Positions 1 through 7,259 of a DNA stretch of 22,004 bases are shown here, in pieces. The notes under the pieces are model-generated. The model searched no databases. It was not told where the DNA came from and was given only the letters and a program-made list of their open reading frames with translations. Origin of the DNA: Acidimicrobiia bacterium (GTDB taxonomy: Bacteria > Actinomycetota > Acidimicrobiia > IMCC26256 > JACDBD01). The DNA lies in contig JAPSGP010000007.1 in assembly GCA_031177445.1 (NCBI GenBank), forward strand, positions 1-22,004, given 5' to 3'. The position numbers and the translations under genes were made by a program. Positions within the stretch are counted from its first letter, which is position 1, and each line of letters opens with the position of its first letter.

Positions 1-1016
1 CAGATGATGGTTCGAACCTCGTCGCGGGCAAGATCCAGCTCCAGTGGCGGCGACTCGGGAACGACGGTCGGGTCGAACCGGTACGGAGGCGGCACCTCAC
101 CGTCCAAACCGTTGGCCGCTGCCCACGCGTCGATCGTGTCGAGCAGCCTCCCGAGCTTGAGGTCGGCGAGTGTGCACATGTTCCGCAGAGACCCGGAGAA
201 CTGTGCACGACCGTCGTTGATGCCCGCGAGACGACCCATGATCGTCACGCCGATGCCGACGAGCGCGTTGAGGTCGAAATTCGCCCGCTCGGAAGAGCCG
301 GCGAGCTGCATCGACGGCACCCGGCGCGCTCGCACGATGTCGTCCACCTCGTCGTAGCGCTCGTCGAGCACGCCGGCGGCCTCCATCCACCAATGGATGT
401 CCATTCCCCGGTACGTGCGAGGCCCGCGCACGTGCTCGCCGACGGCGAGCGTGACCGGGCGGCCCGACCGCTGGATCTCGTGGGCGATCTGCACACCGGT
501 CGCCGATGCCCCGACCACGAGTACTCCGCCCTCGGCAAGCTGGTCCGGGTTGCGATACTCCATGGGCGTGAGCGTCGTCACTGCCGACGGCACGGCATCC
601 GCGAACGCGGGGACATGCGGCACGTTGAACGCCCCGGTCGCAAGCACCACGGTCCTGGACTCCCAGTCGCCCTGGTCGGTGGCGACGCGGTACCCGCTGG
701 CCGTGCGCCGCACCGATGACACCGTCGTGCCGGTTTGCACGGGAGCGGCAATCTCACGCGCGTAGCCCGTGATGAAGTCGACGACCTCGGGCATGGTCAT
801 GAAGCCGTCGGGGTCATCGCCTTCGTAGGCCCGGCCAGGGAGCCGGCACTGCCAGTTCGGGGTGAGCAGCCGGAGCGAGTCCCATCGCTCCGTCCGCCAC
901 GAGTTGGCAACCTCGGACCGCTCGAGGACCACGTGGTCGATCGAACGATCGGCGAGGCACCGGCTCATGGCCAGCCCGCTCTGGCCGGCGCCGATGACGA
1001 CCGTGGTGGTGTGCAC
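1..1016 (-). CDS. flavin-dependent monooxygenase, CzcO/FMO-like (3' end outside window)
   Basis: The minus strand reads open for 338 codons from a GTG at 1016 to the window edge. It encodes a two-dinucleotide-site flavoprotein. The FAD-binding Rossmann motif VVIGAGQSGLA lies near residues 7-17, and the second (NADPH) site GVLVVGASATGVQ is mid-protein, after an ATG-type motif (VVLATGAFNVPHVP). This order is that of FMO/CzcO-type monooxygenases, which use NADPH and O2 to oxygenate small nucleophilic or carbonyl substrates; the substrate cannot be told from sequence. The GTG start is preceded by an AGCAGGGCAGG ribosome-binding stretch. It lies 33 nt after the OsmC stop on the same strand, so the two are probably co-transcribed. 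There is no ATG start and the stop lies outside the window, so simple ORF callers miss it. Confidence 0.85.
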   Translation of the reverse strand, partial: MHTTTVVIGAGQSGLAMSRCLADRSIDHVVLERSEVANSWRTERWDSLRLLTPNWQCRLPGRAYEGDDPDGFMTMPEVVDFITGYAREIAAPVQTGTTVSSVRRTASGYRVATDQGDWESRTVVLATGAFNVPHVPAFADAVPSAVTTLTPMEYRNPDQLAEGGVLVVGASATGVQIAHEIQRSGRPVTLAVGEHVRGPRTYRGMDIHWWMEAAGVLDERYDEVDDIVRARRVPSMQLAGSSERANFDLNALVGIGVTIMGRLAGINDGRAQFSGSLRNMCTLADLKLGRLLDTIDAWAAANGLDGEVPPPYRFDPTVVPESPPLELDLARDEVRTII

Positions 1017-1049
1017 TGGGAACCTGCCCTGCTCGCGTGAGGGACGAGG

Positions 1050-1610
1050 TCAGTTGACCTCGACGCTCACGTTCGTCGGGTTGGTGACGATGTCGTACAC
1101 GGCCGAGCGCTTCTGTGACTGCGCGACGATCGCCCTGATCTCGTCGGGTGTCGCGTCGGCCTCGATGTCATAGCTCACCTTGATCCCGCTGAAGCCGTTG
1201 CGGACGTCGCGGTCGATGCCGAGGACGCCCTGCAGGTCCATCTCACCCTCGAGCGTCGCCGTGACGCGGTGGAGCTGGATGTTGCGGTTCTGTGCGACCG
1301 AAGCCACGCCCGCGGTCAGGCAGCTGGCCAGGCCGACGAGCACGTACTCGACCGGCGTCGCGCCGTTGTCCTCCGACGCGAAGAGCTCAGGGTGATCGGC
1401 GTCGAAGCTGAACTCGGTTCGGTGGCTCTGCTCTTCTCCCAGGCCGAAGAAGCCCTGCACGACGGAATGGCTGTGCGTGCCGTTCTTCCATTCACAGCTC
1501 GCCCGCCACTGGAACTGCGCGGCCTCGGGCGTCTCCGTCAGCGCTTCACGAGCGCTGAGCAGTGCCTCGACATTGACACCGTTGTCGACGGGGATCTGGG
1601 TTGCGGTCAT
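1050..1610 (-). CDS. OsmC family protein
   Basis: This 186-aa protein has the OsmC/Ohr fold signature: a strand/helix core with TPVEYVLVGLASCLTAGVA around residues 85-103, Cys97 at the start of the central helix, and a C-terminal YDIVTNPTNVSVEV strand. OsmC/Ohr enzymes reduce organic hydroperoxides in the cytosol using two cysteines. Here Cys97 is present, but the position of the second conserved cysteine reads KRSAVYD (about residues 168-173), so the normal disulfide partner is missing. A thiol-peroxidase function is therefore uncertain, and it may belong to the broader one-Cys OsmC-like group. The ATG is preceded by a good AAGGAG site at a normal distance. It is followed at 33 nt by the flavin monooxygenase, a likely operon. 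Confidence 0.9.
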   Translation of the reverse strand: MTATQIPVDNGVNVEALLSAREALTETPEAAQFQWRASCEWKNGTHSHSVVQGFFGLGEEQSHRTEFSFDADHPELFASEDNGATPVEYVLVGLASCLTAGVASVAQNRNIQLHRVTATLEGEMDLQGVLGIDRDVRNGFSGIKVSYDIEADATPDEIRAIVAQSQKRSAVYDIVTNPTNVSVEVN

Positions 1611-1937
1611 GCCCTACTCCTTACTCGTCGCCCGCAAGGTGTGCCCTCACGGGAGGGATCTGCAATCGCCGTTCGTACGGACGCGGCGAGAGCTCGGAGA
1701 TCTCGGCGCGACTGTCCGGTGCAGCATGCGGCGGGAGCCGGGCGCAGTACATGACCGCGATCACGCTGCGACGGTGTCGCTGGTCACAGCAGCGGGAACA
1801 TATCAGGCGGATCCACCACTCACTCGACTCTCGGCGACGGGGCGCTGGAAATGATCGAGGCGACGTTCTCGGGATCGCAGAGTCCTGCTACCGCTCCCTT
1901 ACTCGAAGTCGCTCGGCGCCACGGCGGCGGTGTGGGA
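1611..1937. other. non-coding gap between OsmC gene and BTAD regulator
   Basis: This 327-bp stretch lies between the stop of the regulator and the start of osmC, both on the minus strand. The OsmC ribosome-binding site lies at its left edge. A small hairpin (CCCTC-CCGT-GAGGG on the minus strand, about 1645-1660) sits upstream of it. A minus-strand ORF of 43 codons (1752-1621) ends within the OsmC ribosome-binding site, but it has no ribosome-binding site of its own and an arginine/proline-rich composition, so I do not call it. It probably carries the osmC promoter; I could not place convincing -35/-10 boxes. Confidence 0.5.
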
Positions 1938-4775
1938 TCAAATGCTCTCCAGCCCGGTGATCACGACCAGCGCCCAGGTTGCGGTCGCGGGCACGTCACG
2001 CTCACGCCCGGCGTCGGCGTGGACCTTGAACTCGACCTCGCCGAGCTGCTCGAACGCCCATCCGCGGACCGCGGTGAGCCGCTCAGCCTCCTCCCCGTAG
2101 GTGGAGTCGTGGCGTTCGAGCGCGCCGAGCAGCTCGGCCGCGGCCTCGGCAGCGCCGGCGCGCTGGAAGAGCACCGCGAGATTCCGCAGCGTCGTGAGTT
2201 GGTGCGTGTAGTCGGCGAGCTCGATCCAGTGCTGGATCGCGTCGGCGAACTGCTCGAGGGCCCGAGACACGTCGCCGACGCGGGCCTGGAGCGCGCACGA
2301 CGACACCAACGCCACCCCCTCGACGAACCTGCTGTCGACCGTGCGCGCGATCGACAGCACCTCGACGTAGCTCGCCAGCGCAGCCTCCGGATCGTGGCCG
2401 GCTTCGATCTCGCCGCGCGCGTACACGACCCATGCACGACCGGACGGCCCGGTGTCGTCCATCAGCTCCTCGGGTAGCGTGGCCGGTCGACCGCCGTAAA
2501 GTCGCGCCATGGCCAGGCTCGCCTGGCCCACAGCCCAGTGGAGCGGATCACCTGCGACCTCGGCTCTTCGGACGAGCTCCTCGTCTGCGGCGATGGTCTC
2601 GGCGAGACGACCGAGGTACACGCACGCATCGGCGAGGATTTCGTACGCCGCCATCGCGCCTTCGTCGGTGCGGGCTACGGCGACGGCTCGCTCGCCGAGC
2701 GTCCGCGCAGCGTCCAGGTCACCCCGGTTGATCGCACGCACCGCCACGGAAGCCAGCACGACCGCGAGGTGGGGATCGTCCACCGGCAGCTCGTCGGCAA
2801 TCAGGTCGGCCCACCGGAGCGGCTCGTCGACGAGGTGGCCCTGCGCGTACACATGCAGGGCCGCGGAGAGCGCGCCTGCGGTGGCCAGGTCGTGCTCGCG
2901 CGCCCACCGATGGGCGGCCCGAAGCTCGGCGAACGCGGACTCGATCCGCTCCAGACCTTGCGCCTCGGTGGTCCGCCGTAGCTGGTGGTCAGCCTTCTGC
3001 GCCACGCCGAGGAACCAGTCGATATGACGGCGGGCAAGGTCGCGATCGACGCCGCGCGCTCGCGCCCTGGAGCCCGCGAACTCGCGCACCGTCTGCAGGA
3101 GCGAGTACCGAGCGACCCGCGCCGTGCGGTCGACGACGACGAGCGAGCGGTCGGCGAGGAGACGGACCACGTCCATCACACCGGGTTCACCCAGTACGCC
3201 CACGATGTCGGCGGCGCCGACGGGTCCCGCGAACACCGAGAGGGCGGCGAGGGTGGCCCGCTCGCGATCGTCGAGGCGAGCTTCCGACCACTCGAGTACG
3301 GCGGCGAGCGTCCGGTGCCGCTCGGGCGCGTGCCGGCGCGGGGAGCCGAGCTCGGCGAGGCGCGCGTCGAGGCCATCGGCGAGCTCGACGAGCGACGTGG
3401 TCGCGAGCTGGGCCGCGGCCATTTCGATCGCCAGCGGCAGCCCGTCGAGGCGATCGACGATGCGAACGACGAGCTCGTCGTCGACATCGACGAGCAGATC
3501 GGGCGCGAGCGCCGCAGCCCGCTGCACGAACAGTCGGCGCGCCGCCGAGCCGGCATGGTCGGTGGGCAGCGGCGCGACGGGTCGCACATGCTCGCCGTCG
3601 ACACCGAGACGTTCGCGGCTCGTGACCAGCAAGCGGATCCGGTCACCGCCAGAGAGGATCCGCTCGACGAGCTCGGCCGCGGCATCGACGACGTGCTCGG
3701 CGTTGTCCAGCACGAGCAGGACGTCGAGGTCACCGGCTCGATCGAGCGCGTCCAGCGCGGACACCGCATCGCTGACCAGCCCGAGTGCGTGCACGATGGC
3801 GTCGGCGGCGCCGGGCCCGTCGGCAACCGGCGCGAGCTCGGCGACCTTCGCTCCGAGCGCACGCTCCTCGGCGCCGACCCGGGCGACTTCGAGCGCGAGG
3901 CGCGTCTTCCCCACCCCACCGGGCCCAACCAGCGTGACGACACGCGCCTGTCCGAGCAGGTCGGCGAGCGCGTCGCGATCCTCGTCGCGCCCGACGAAGG
4001 ACGATGCGGGCACCGCCGGCGCCGATCGCTCTGCCGGCGGCACGCGCGACGGCGCGACGTGGTGGGCGTCCCCTGCGAGCACGGCGCGCTCGGCTTCACG
4101 GAGGAGCCGTGACGGCTCGAGGCCGGCATCGGCGAGCGCGTCGGCGGCTCGCTGGAAGGCCCGCAGCGCTTCGGCGGAGCGGCCCTGCGCCGCCAGCGCG
4201 GCGATGAGGCCCGCCCACGCGCCTTCCCGCAGCGGCTCCGCCGTCACCAATGCTTCGGCGGCGGCAACGGCTTCGTCGGCACGGCCGGCGCCGAGCAGCG
4301 CGTGCGCTCGCTCCTCCGTCGCCGATCGACGGAGCTCATCGAGTCGCCGCGCCTGCGGCGCGATGCACTCCACGTCGGCGTGGTCGCCGAACGCAGGCCC
4401 GCGCCACAGGGCGAGTGCTTCGTCGAGAAGGGCGAGTGCAGGGCCGGGTCCGACCGCAGCTGCGTCCCGGACGAGTGTCTCGAACCGGTACGCGTCGACG
4501 CAGGCGGGTTCGACCGCCAGCGTGTACCCCGACCCGCGCGTGGCCAGCTGTTCGCCCAGCATGCTGCGCAGGCGCGACACATAGGTGCGCAGGCTGGCGA
4601 GCGCGCTCTCGGGCTGGTCATTGCGCCAGACCGCGTCGAGCAGGGTGTCGACGGGCACCACCTCGCCGACGTGGGCCAGGAGCACGGCGAGAATCCGGCG
4701 CTGGTTGGGGCTCCCTATCGGGAGGGCCTGGTCGCCGTCGAGCAACTCGACCGAGCCCAAGACCTTGAACCGCAC
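1938..4775 (-). CDS. BTAD/NB-ARC/TPR transcriptional regulator (AfsR/SARP-like)
   Basis: Read from the GTG at 4775 the protein is 945 aa. An OmpR-type winged helix begins at once (VRFKVLGSVELLDGD, residues 1-85). A bacterial transcriptional activation domain follows (about 95-235), then a STAND-type NB-ARC ATPase with Walker A GPGGVGKT at 284-291, Walker B LLVLDNAE at 353-360, a TSRERL sensor motif at 385-390 and GLPLA at 445-449. The C-terminal third is helical TPR-like repeats. This is the large AfsR/DnrI-type activator architecture: ligand or ATP-driven switching of a DNA-binding head, with TPRs as the sensor. An upstream in-frame start at 4937 would add 54 Arg/Pro-rich residues and overlap the divergent gene, so I reject it. 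A TACCGT -10-like box six bases before the GTG suggests leaderless translation. Its likely target is the divergent GNAT-TTC38 pair; this is inferred from position. Confidence 0.9.
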   Translation of the reverse strand: MRFKVLGSVELLDGDQALPIGSPNQRRILAVLLAHVGEVVPVDTLLDAVWRNDQPESALASLRTYVSRLRSMLGEQLATRGSGYTLAVEPACVDAYRFETLVRDAAAVGPGPALALLDEALALWRGPAFGDHADVECIAPQARRLDELRRSATEERAHALLGAGRADEAVAAAEALVTAEPLREGAWAGLIAALAAQGRSAEALRAFQRAADALADAGLEPSRLLREAERAVLAGDAHHVAPSRVPPAERSAPAVPASSFVGRDEDRDALADLLGQARVVTLVGPGGVGKTRLALEVARVGAEERALGAKVAELAPVADGPGAADAIVHALGLVSDAVSALDALDRAGDLDVLLVLDNAEHVVDAAAELVERILSGGDRIRLLVTSRERLGVDGEHVRPVAPLPTDHAGSAARRLFVQRAAALAPDLLVDVDDELVVRIVDRLDGLPLAIEMAAAQLATTSLVELADGLDARLAELGSPRRHAPERHRTLAAVLEWSEARLDDRERATLAALSVFAGPVGAADIVGVLGEPGVMDVVRLLADRSLVVVDRTARVARYSLLQTVREFAGSRARARGVDRDLARRHIDWFLGVAQKADHQLRRTTEAQGLERIESAFAELRAAHRWAREHDLATAGALSAALHVYAQGHLVDEPLRWADLIADELPVDDPHLAVVLASVAVRAINRGDLDAARTLGERAVAVARTDEGAMAAYEILADACVYLGRLAETIAADEELVRRAEVAGDPLHWAVGQASLAMARLYGGRPATLPEELMDDTGPSGRAWVVYARGEIEAGHDPEAALASYVEVLSIARTVDSRFVEGVALVSSCALQARVGDVSRALEQFADAIQHWIELADYTHQLTTLRNLAVLFQRAGAAEAAAELLGALERHDSTYGEEAERLTAVRGWAFEQLGEVEFKVHADAGRERDVPATATWALVVITGLESI

Positions 4776-4869
4776 GCCGCAACGGTAGGGCGGACGGCCG
4801 CAACCAGGTCCTCGGACGCTGCGAGCGCGGTGCGATCTTGCTGCAACCCGCGTCGCGCACACTCCGCTC
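4776..4869. promoter_or_regulatory. divergent promoter region, BTAD regulator / GNAT gene
   Basis: The 94-bp region between two divergent starts must hold both promoters. On the minus strand TACCGT (4787-4782) is six bases from the GTG start, the spacing expected of a leaderless actinobacterial gene. I could not identify a convincing -35, nor a -10 for the plus strand gene, and I see no clear operator palindrome. Confidence 0.4.
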
Positions 4870-5688
4870 ATGACCGTCGCCCCAGAGACCGAGACCCTCA
4901 CGACTGGCTGGGAGCCCGATCTGCCCGTCGGTGACACGATGCTTCGCCGGTACCTGTTCCACAGCAGCGAGCTCAGCGCGACGTTCGCTCGCGCGGCCGC
5001 CGGCAGCGTCCTGGAGACGCACGCGATGTCGGCGTCCGACCTGCTGCACCCGAGCGGCTACTGGAACCAGGCCACGCTGTTCCAGCCGCCGACCGATTGG
5101 GACCAGACCATCGACGCGGTGGAGTCCTTCTTCGCCGGCGGGACCGGCGACGCGGTGCTGTGGAGCGCGTGGCCCACACCCGATCTCCGCGAGCGCGGGT
5201 GGAAGCTGTCCGGCCACCCTCCGCTGCTCGTGCGGCCGCCGGCCGGCCTGCCGTCGCTCGACGGCGCGATCGACGACGTGCGCGAGGTCAGCACCGAGCC
5301 CGAGCTCGCGGCCTGGGAGCGGGTCGCGATCGACGGCTACCCGCTGCCCGAGCTCGCCGGCGCCGCCGCTGGTGCCATGGCCTCACCCGCGCTGCTCGAC
5401 GACCCGCGCGTCCGCTTCTGGACAGCTGAGCTCGAAGGCCGCCCAGTGAGTGCGGCGGCGTCGTTCGTCGCCCATGGCATCGGTTCCCTGGCCTTCGGGA
5501 CCACGCTGCCGTCCGCGCGCCGCCGCGGCCTGTGGCGGCAGCTCGCGCTCGCACGGCTCCGCACCGTCCCAGACCTCCCAGTGGCCGGCGTGTTCAGCGA
5601 CCTCAGCCGCCCCGGGGCCGAAGCGCTCGGCTTCCTGCCCGTCGTCCGACTGACCCTGTGGGTGCTCGAGCGCCCGGCAGACACCTGA
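4870..5688 (+). CDS. GNAT-family acetyltransferase
   Basis: This 272-aa protein carries a GNAT fold in its C-terminal half. The acetyl-CoA-binding motif A region is SARRRGLWRQLALARL (residues 215-230, the R/QxxGxG/A-type pyrophosphate loop). It is preceded by strands around RFWTAELEGRPVSAAASFV (182-200) and followed by EALGFLPV (251-258), the usual late beta-strand/helix signature. The N-terminal half (1-140) is not recognised and may be a degenerate GNAT repeat. It would transfer an acetyl group from acetyl-CoA to an unknown amine. The gene is divergent from the BTAD regulator and 42 nt upstream of the TTC38-like gene, so the two probably form an operon. No Shine-Dalgarno is visible before the ATG. 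Confidence 0.8.
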   Translation: MTVAPETETLTTGWEPDLPVGDTMLRRYLFHSSELSATFARAAAGSVLETHAMSASDLLHPSGYWNQATLFQPPTDWDQTIDAVESFFAGGTGDAVLWSAWPTPDLRERGWKLSGHPPLLVRPPAGLPSLDGAIDDVREVSTEPELAAWERVAIDGYPLPELAGAAAGAMASPALLDDPRVRFWTAELEGRPVSAAASFVAHGIGSLAFGTTLPSARRRGLWRQLALARLRTVPDLPVAGVFSDLSRPGAEALGFLPVVRLTLWVLERPADT

Positions 5689-5716
5689 CCGCATGCAACT
5701 GATCGACCAGCACCGA

Positions 5717-5724
5717 AAGGAGCA
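5717..5724 (+). promoter_or_regulatory. strong ribosome-binding site of the TTC38-like gene
   Basis: AAAGGAGC lies about 7 nt before the ATG at 5731. It is one of the strongest Shine-Dalgarno sequences in the window and fixes the start codon, in contrast with the apparently leaderless neighbours. Confidence 0.7.
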
Positions 5725-5730
5725 ACCAAC

Positions 5731-7158
5731 ATGTCCGTGATCACTCTCCCGAACGCCACCCTCGACACCAACGGCAACGACACCTCGGGCTCGGCCGAGG
5801 CGGTCGCCCGCTTCGACGCCGCCTTCGACCTCCTCCTGCGGTACCACCCCGACGTGGTCGGGGCGGCCGAGGGGCTGGCGACGACCGACGCGTCGCTGCC
5901 GATCGGCCAGGCCTTCGTCGCGTACCTCAGCCTCATGACGACGGACGTGCCCGACCTCGCGGGCGCCCGCGAGGCGGCGGCCGCGCTCGACGCGCTCCCG
6001 AAGAACGAACGCGAGGCTGCGCACGCAGCCGCCATCAACGCCTGGGTCGACGGACGCTGGCACGCGGCCGCGCGCACGCTCGACGACCTGCTCGTGCGCT
6101 GGCCCACCGACACGCTCGCATTGCTGATGGGCCACCTGCTCGACTTCTTCGTCGGGGACTCGCAGAACCTGCGCGACCGCGTCGGCCGTTCTCTGCCGAG
6201 CTTCGACCCCGGGCACCCGCGCACGGGCTTCGTGCGGGGTATGCACGCCTTCGGTCTGGAGGAGTCCGGCCACTACGAGCGAGCCGAGGCAGTGGGTGTC
6301 GAGGCGGTGGAGCGGAACCCCAACGATGTCTGGGGCATCCACGCCGTCGTCCACTCCTACGAGATGCGGGGCTTGGTGGACGATGGCATTCGCTTCCTCC
6401 GGTCGCGAGAGGCCGACTGGGGGAGCGGCAACCTGTTCACCGCGCACAATTGGTGGCACCTCGCGCTCTATCTGCTCGAGGCGGGCAGGTACGACGAGGC
6501 ACTGGCGATCTACGACGCCGAGGTGCACAACGACGCGTCGGCCGGGGTCTCGCTCGAGATGCTCGACGCCAGCGCGCTCCTGTGGCGGCTGACCCTCGAC
6601 GAGGTCGACACCGGTGACCGCTACGCCAAGCTGGCCGCCGCGTGGGAGCGGCAGGTTTCCGAGGAACCCTGGTACGTCTTCAACGACTTCCACGCAGTGG
6701 TCGCGCTCTGCGGGGCAGGGCGCGTCGCCGACGCCCGCGCAATGATCGAGCGGCTCGAGCGCTACGTGGCCGACACGCCGGTGCAGCCGGGCACGAACCG
6801 GGCCGTGGCCGCGGAGGTCGGCGTGCCGGTGTCGAGGGCGGTGGTGGCGTACACGGAGGGGCGTCACGACGACGTCGTCGCCGGGCTGCTGCCGATCCGC
6901 CGGGTGTTCCAGCGCTTCGGTGGCTCGCATGCCCAGCGCGACCTGCTCCAGCGGACGCTGACGGAGTCGGCGATCCGATCGGGGCAGCTCGACTTGGCCC
7001 ACGCGCTCGTCGACGAGCGGCTCAGCCAGCGGGACACGAGCGTGTACGGACTCTTCCGTCGATCTCGGATCCTCTCGGCGCAGGGCCAGGACGAGCGGGC
7101 GGTCGCGGCATGGAAGGCGGCCACGGCCAACCGAGCTCGGTTCAGCGCGGCCTCGTGA
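5731..7158 (+). CDS. TTC38-like tetratricopeptide repeat protein
   Basis: This 475-aa all-helical protein resembles the eukaryotic TTC38 family and its bacterial relatives, judged by motifs recalled from that family rather than by a search. The motifs are an AAINAWVDGRWHAAARTLDDLL repeat helix pair near residues 90-113, HPRTGFVRGMHAFGLEESGHYERAEA (165-190), the hallmark AHNWWHLALYLLEAGRYDEAL (about 234-254) and a late FGGSHAQRDLL (about 396-406). The length is close to that of human TTC38 (about 470 aa). There is no signal peptide or membrane segment, so it should be cytosolic. The molecular function of the family is not established; the repeats suggest protein-protein or small-ligand binding. 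It sits downstream of the GNAT gene in the probable operon facing the BTAD regulator. Confidence 0.85.
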   Translation: MSVITLPNATLDTNGNDTSGSAEAVARFDAAFDLLLRYHPDVVGAAEGLATTDASLPIGQAFVAYLSLMTTDVPDLAGAREAAAALDALPKNEREAAHAAAINAWVDGRWHAAARTLDDLLVRWPTDTLALLMGHLLDFFVGDSQNLRDRVGRSLPSFDPGHPRTGFVRGMHAFGLEESGHYERAEAVGVEAVERNPNDVWGIHAVVHSYEMRGLVDDGIRFLRSREADWGSGNLFTAHNWWHLALYLLEAGRYDEALAIYDAEVHNDASAGVSLEMLDASALLWRLTLDEVDTGDRYAKLAAAWERQVSEEPWYVFNDFHAVVALCGAGRVADARAMIERLERYVADTPVQPGTNRAVAAEVGVPVSRAVVAYTEGRHDDVVAGLLPIRRVFQRFGGSHAQRDLLQRTLTESAIRSGQLDLAHALVDERLSQRDTSVYGLFRRSRILSAQGQDERAVAAWKAATANRARFSAAS

Positions 7159-7192
7159 CGACCCCATGACGACACCCTCGTGACGCACGCGG

Positions 7193-7229
7193 AGCGGGCG
7201 CCCGGCTGCGGCCAGGCCGAGCGCCCGCT
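7193..7229 (+). terminator. GC-rich hairpin after the TTC38-like gene
   Basis: Arms AGCGGGCGC (7193-7201) and GCGCCCGCT (7221-7229) pair perfectly. Inside them, CGGC (7203-7206) and GCCG (7216-7219) add a second stem after a 1x1 mismatch, leaving a 9-nt loop. There is no U-tract, as is common for actinobacterial terminators. It sits 34 nt after the TTC38 stop and 30 nt before the next start, so it may terminate the operon or attenuate the downstream gene. Confidence 0.55.
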
Positions 7230-7259
7230 TCCACGCGCTCGTTCAGCAAGACTGCGGCG

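Noticed and set aside
1621..1752. 43-codon minus-strand ORF ending in the OsmC ribosome-binding site (possible leader peptide)
   Set aside because: It has no ribosome-binding site, promoter or recognisable attenuator structure; such ORFs arise readily in GC-rich DNA.
1794..1807. GAACATAT half-site similar to an actinobacterial LexA box (also in the loop at 19696-19704)
   Set aside because: Only one half of the GAAC-N4-GTTC palindrome is present at either place.
2985..4112. Second long plus-strand ORF opposite the BTAD regulator
   Set aside because: The Glu/Arg/Asp-rich composition mirrors the opposite coding frame and no domain is recognisable.
3124..4584. Long plus-strand ORF opposite the BTAD regulator
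   Set aside because: It is Ser/Arg/Ala-rich with no motifs and lies wholly opposite a clear multidomain gene; GC-rich third positions create such shadows.
4776..4937. Extended N-terminus of the BTAD regulator
   Set aside because: It would overlap the divergent GNAT gene, and the winged-helix domain starts exactly at the GTG at 4775.
5383..7188. 601-aa minus-strand ORF opposite the TTC38-like and GNAT genes
   Set aside because: It lies antisense to a gene with clear family motifs and a strong ribosome-binding site; it has no recognisable domain itself.
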